A stretch of DNA of 64,000 bases. Origin: CAZAFL01 sp964484465. Lineage in GTDB: Bacteria; Bacteroidota; Ignavibacteria; UBA10030; SZUA-254. Location of the stretch: assembly GCA_964484465.1 (NCBI GenBank), contig CAZAFL010000016.1, positions 5,121 through 69,120 on the forward strand. The letters are read 5' to 3'. The notes under the pieces were generated by a model, which had not been told where the DNA came from, did no database searches, and worked only from the letters and a program-made list of their open reading frames with translations. Positions 63,638-64,000 of this stretch are shown here, piece after piece (position 1 is the stretch's first letter; every line of letters begins with the position of its first letter). A program made the translations under genes and the position numbers.

Positions 63638-63704
63638 GATATTTTTCTCCTTTGTAAAAAATGAATGAAATGTACCTAATCTCTTTTTTGATAGATCATC
63701 TGCA

Positions 63705-63881
63705 TCACAGCAACAACAATTCATTGCCGGTATTTACAAAGCATTCACCTAAGTTGAGAAGGTTATTTTGCATGAGCATGGAAATAAGTTTGATTAATTG
63801 AGGAGTCATGCCTGCTAAAATACCAACAGGGGTATTCGGCAATAACGGGTTTTTGTATATCGACACACTAGGGGTATTCAT
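63705..63881 (-). CDS. Possible small hydrophobic peptide ORF
   Basis: A 58-codon frame starts at ATG 63881, preceded by GAAGGG at very short spacing (a GTG at 63944 is in frame). It has a PLLPNTPVGILAGMTP segment and a Leu-rich end. It lies directly upstream of the trypsin-like gene. It might be a further small product of this cassette or merely chance; the rest of the region between 63638 and 64000 shows nothing else. Confidence 0.3.
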   Translation of the reverse strand: MNTPSVSIYKNPLLPNTPVGILAGMTPQLIKLISMLMQNNLLNLGECFVNTGNELLLL

Positions 63882-64000
63882 ATCCCTTCTCGGGGATAAA
63901 AAAATCGGCAAAATGAATTTGATGTTTGATTGATGTAAGGCCACAGGAAAGTAAAATAATTGCTCATTAATGTCAACTATTATTTTGTATTTTTATACAA

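Overview
The window looks like a chromosomal segment from a member of the Bacteroidota/Chlorobi/Ignavibacteria part of the FCB group. The clearest signs are five predicted secreted proteins with the type IX secretion (T9SS) type A C-terminal sorting domain (the YPNPFNP-type motif), cupredoxin and YCF48/BNR-repeat exoproteins, and many starts without a strong Shine-Dalgarno. I see no rRNA, tRNA, CRISPR array, insertion sequence or phage genes. The assignment to Ignavibacteria is inference from gene content.

Layout: (1) 1-2259, a two-component pair (histidine kinase running off the left edge, and a receiver-only regulator). (2) 2357-6034, redox and envelope genes: a choice-of-anchor V/T9SS protein, a diheme reaction-centre-type cytochrome c, a Cys-rich Kazal-like exported peptide beside a TlpA-like thioredoxin, and a VOC protein. 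(3) 6072-27339, a 21-kb unidirectional block of sixteen genes for anaerobic-type purine/urate breakdown: mocA, an aspartate-carbamoyltransferase paralogue, carbamate kinase, xdhC, a YgeW-like knotted carbamoyltransferase, a yeast-type cytosine deaminase, YgeY, a PduT-like microcompartment (BMC-T) protein, a PduS/RnfC-like flavo-Fe-S protein, a PLP enzyme, an XdhD-type hydroxylase, a shortened YgfK, SsnA, a threonine-synthase-like enzyme, and the two subunits of a classical xanthine dehydrogenase. (4) 27423-38779, a sortilin/BNR protein, small membrane proteins, an outer-membrane-like protein, and a GT2 synthase with a very large deacetylase/glycosidase-like protein, suggestive of exopolysaccharide handling. 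(5) 38939-47027, YCF48-repeat and cupredoxin exoproteins. (6) 47028-52201, an operon of a cupredoxin-like carrier, an outer-membrane protein, a histidine kinase and a sigma-54 activator. (7) 52526-57803, a TIGR03118 protein bracketed by matching palindromes, a solitary Mrr-type nuclease and a large BNR/T9SS protein. (8) 58271-63881, a papain-like lipoprotein, an envelope protein, and a compact set of leaderless trypsin-like protease, papain-like protease, 77-residue peptide and nine-cysteine protein.

How the genes work together: in block 3, molybdenum hydroxylases (with MocA and XdhC for cofactor supply) would oxidise purines. Deaminases, YgeY, SsnA, YgfK and PLP enzymes would open and strip the ring, and carbamoyl groups would be passed by the two carbamoyltransferases to carbamoyl phosphate, from which carbamate kinase makes ATP. 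The novel points are the PduT/PduS-like electron-transfer pair without other shell genes, a YgfK lacking its pyridine-nucleotide module, and a PyrB paralogue that has lost canonical substrate-contact residues. The best candidate for an undescribed system outside metabolism is the protease/peptide/Cys-rich cassette at 60.9-63.6 kb.
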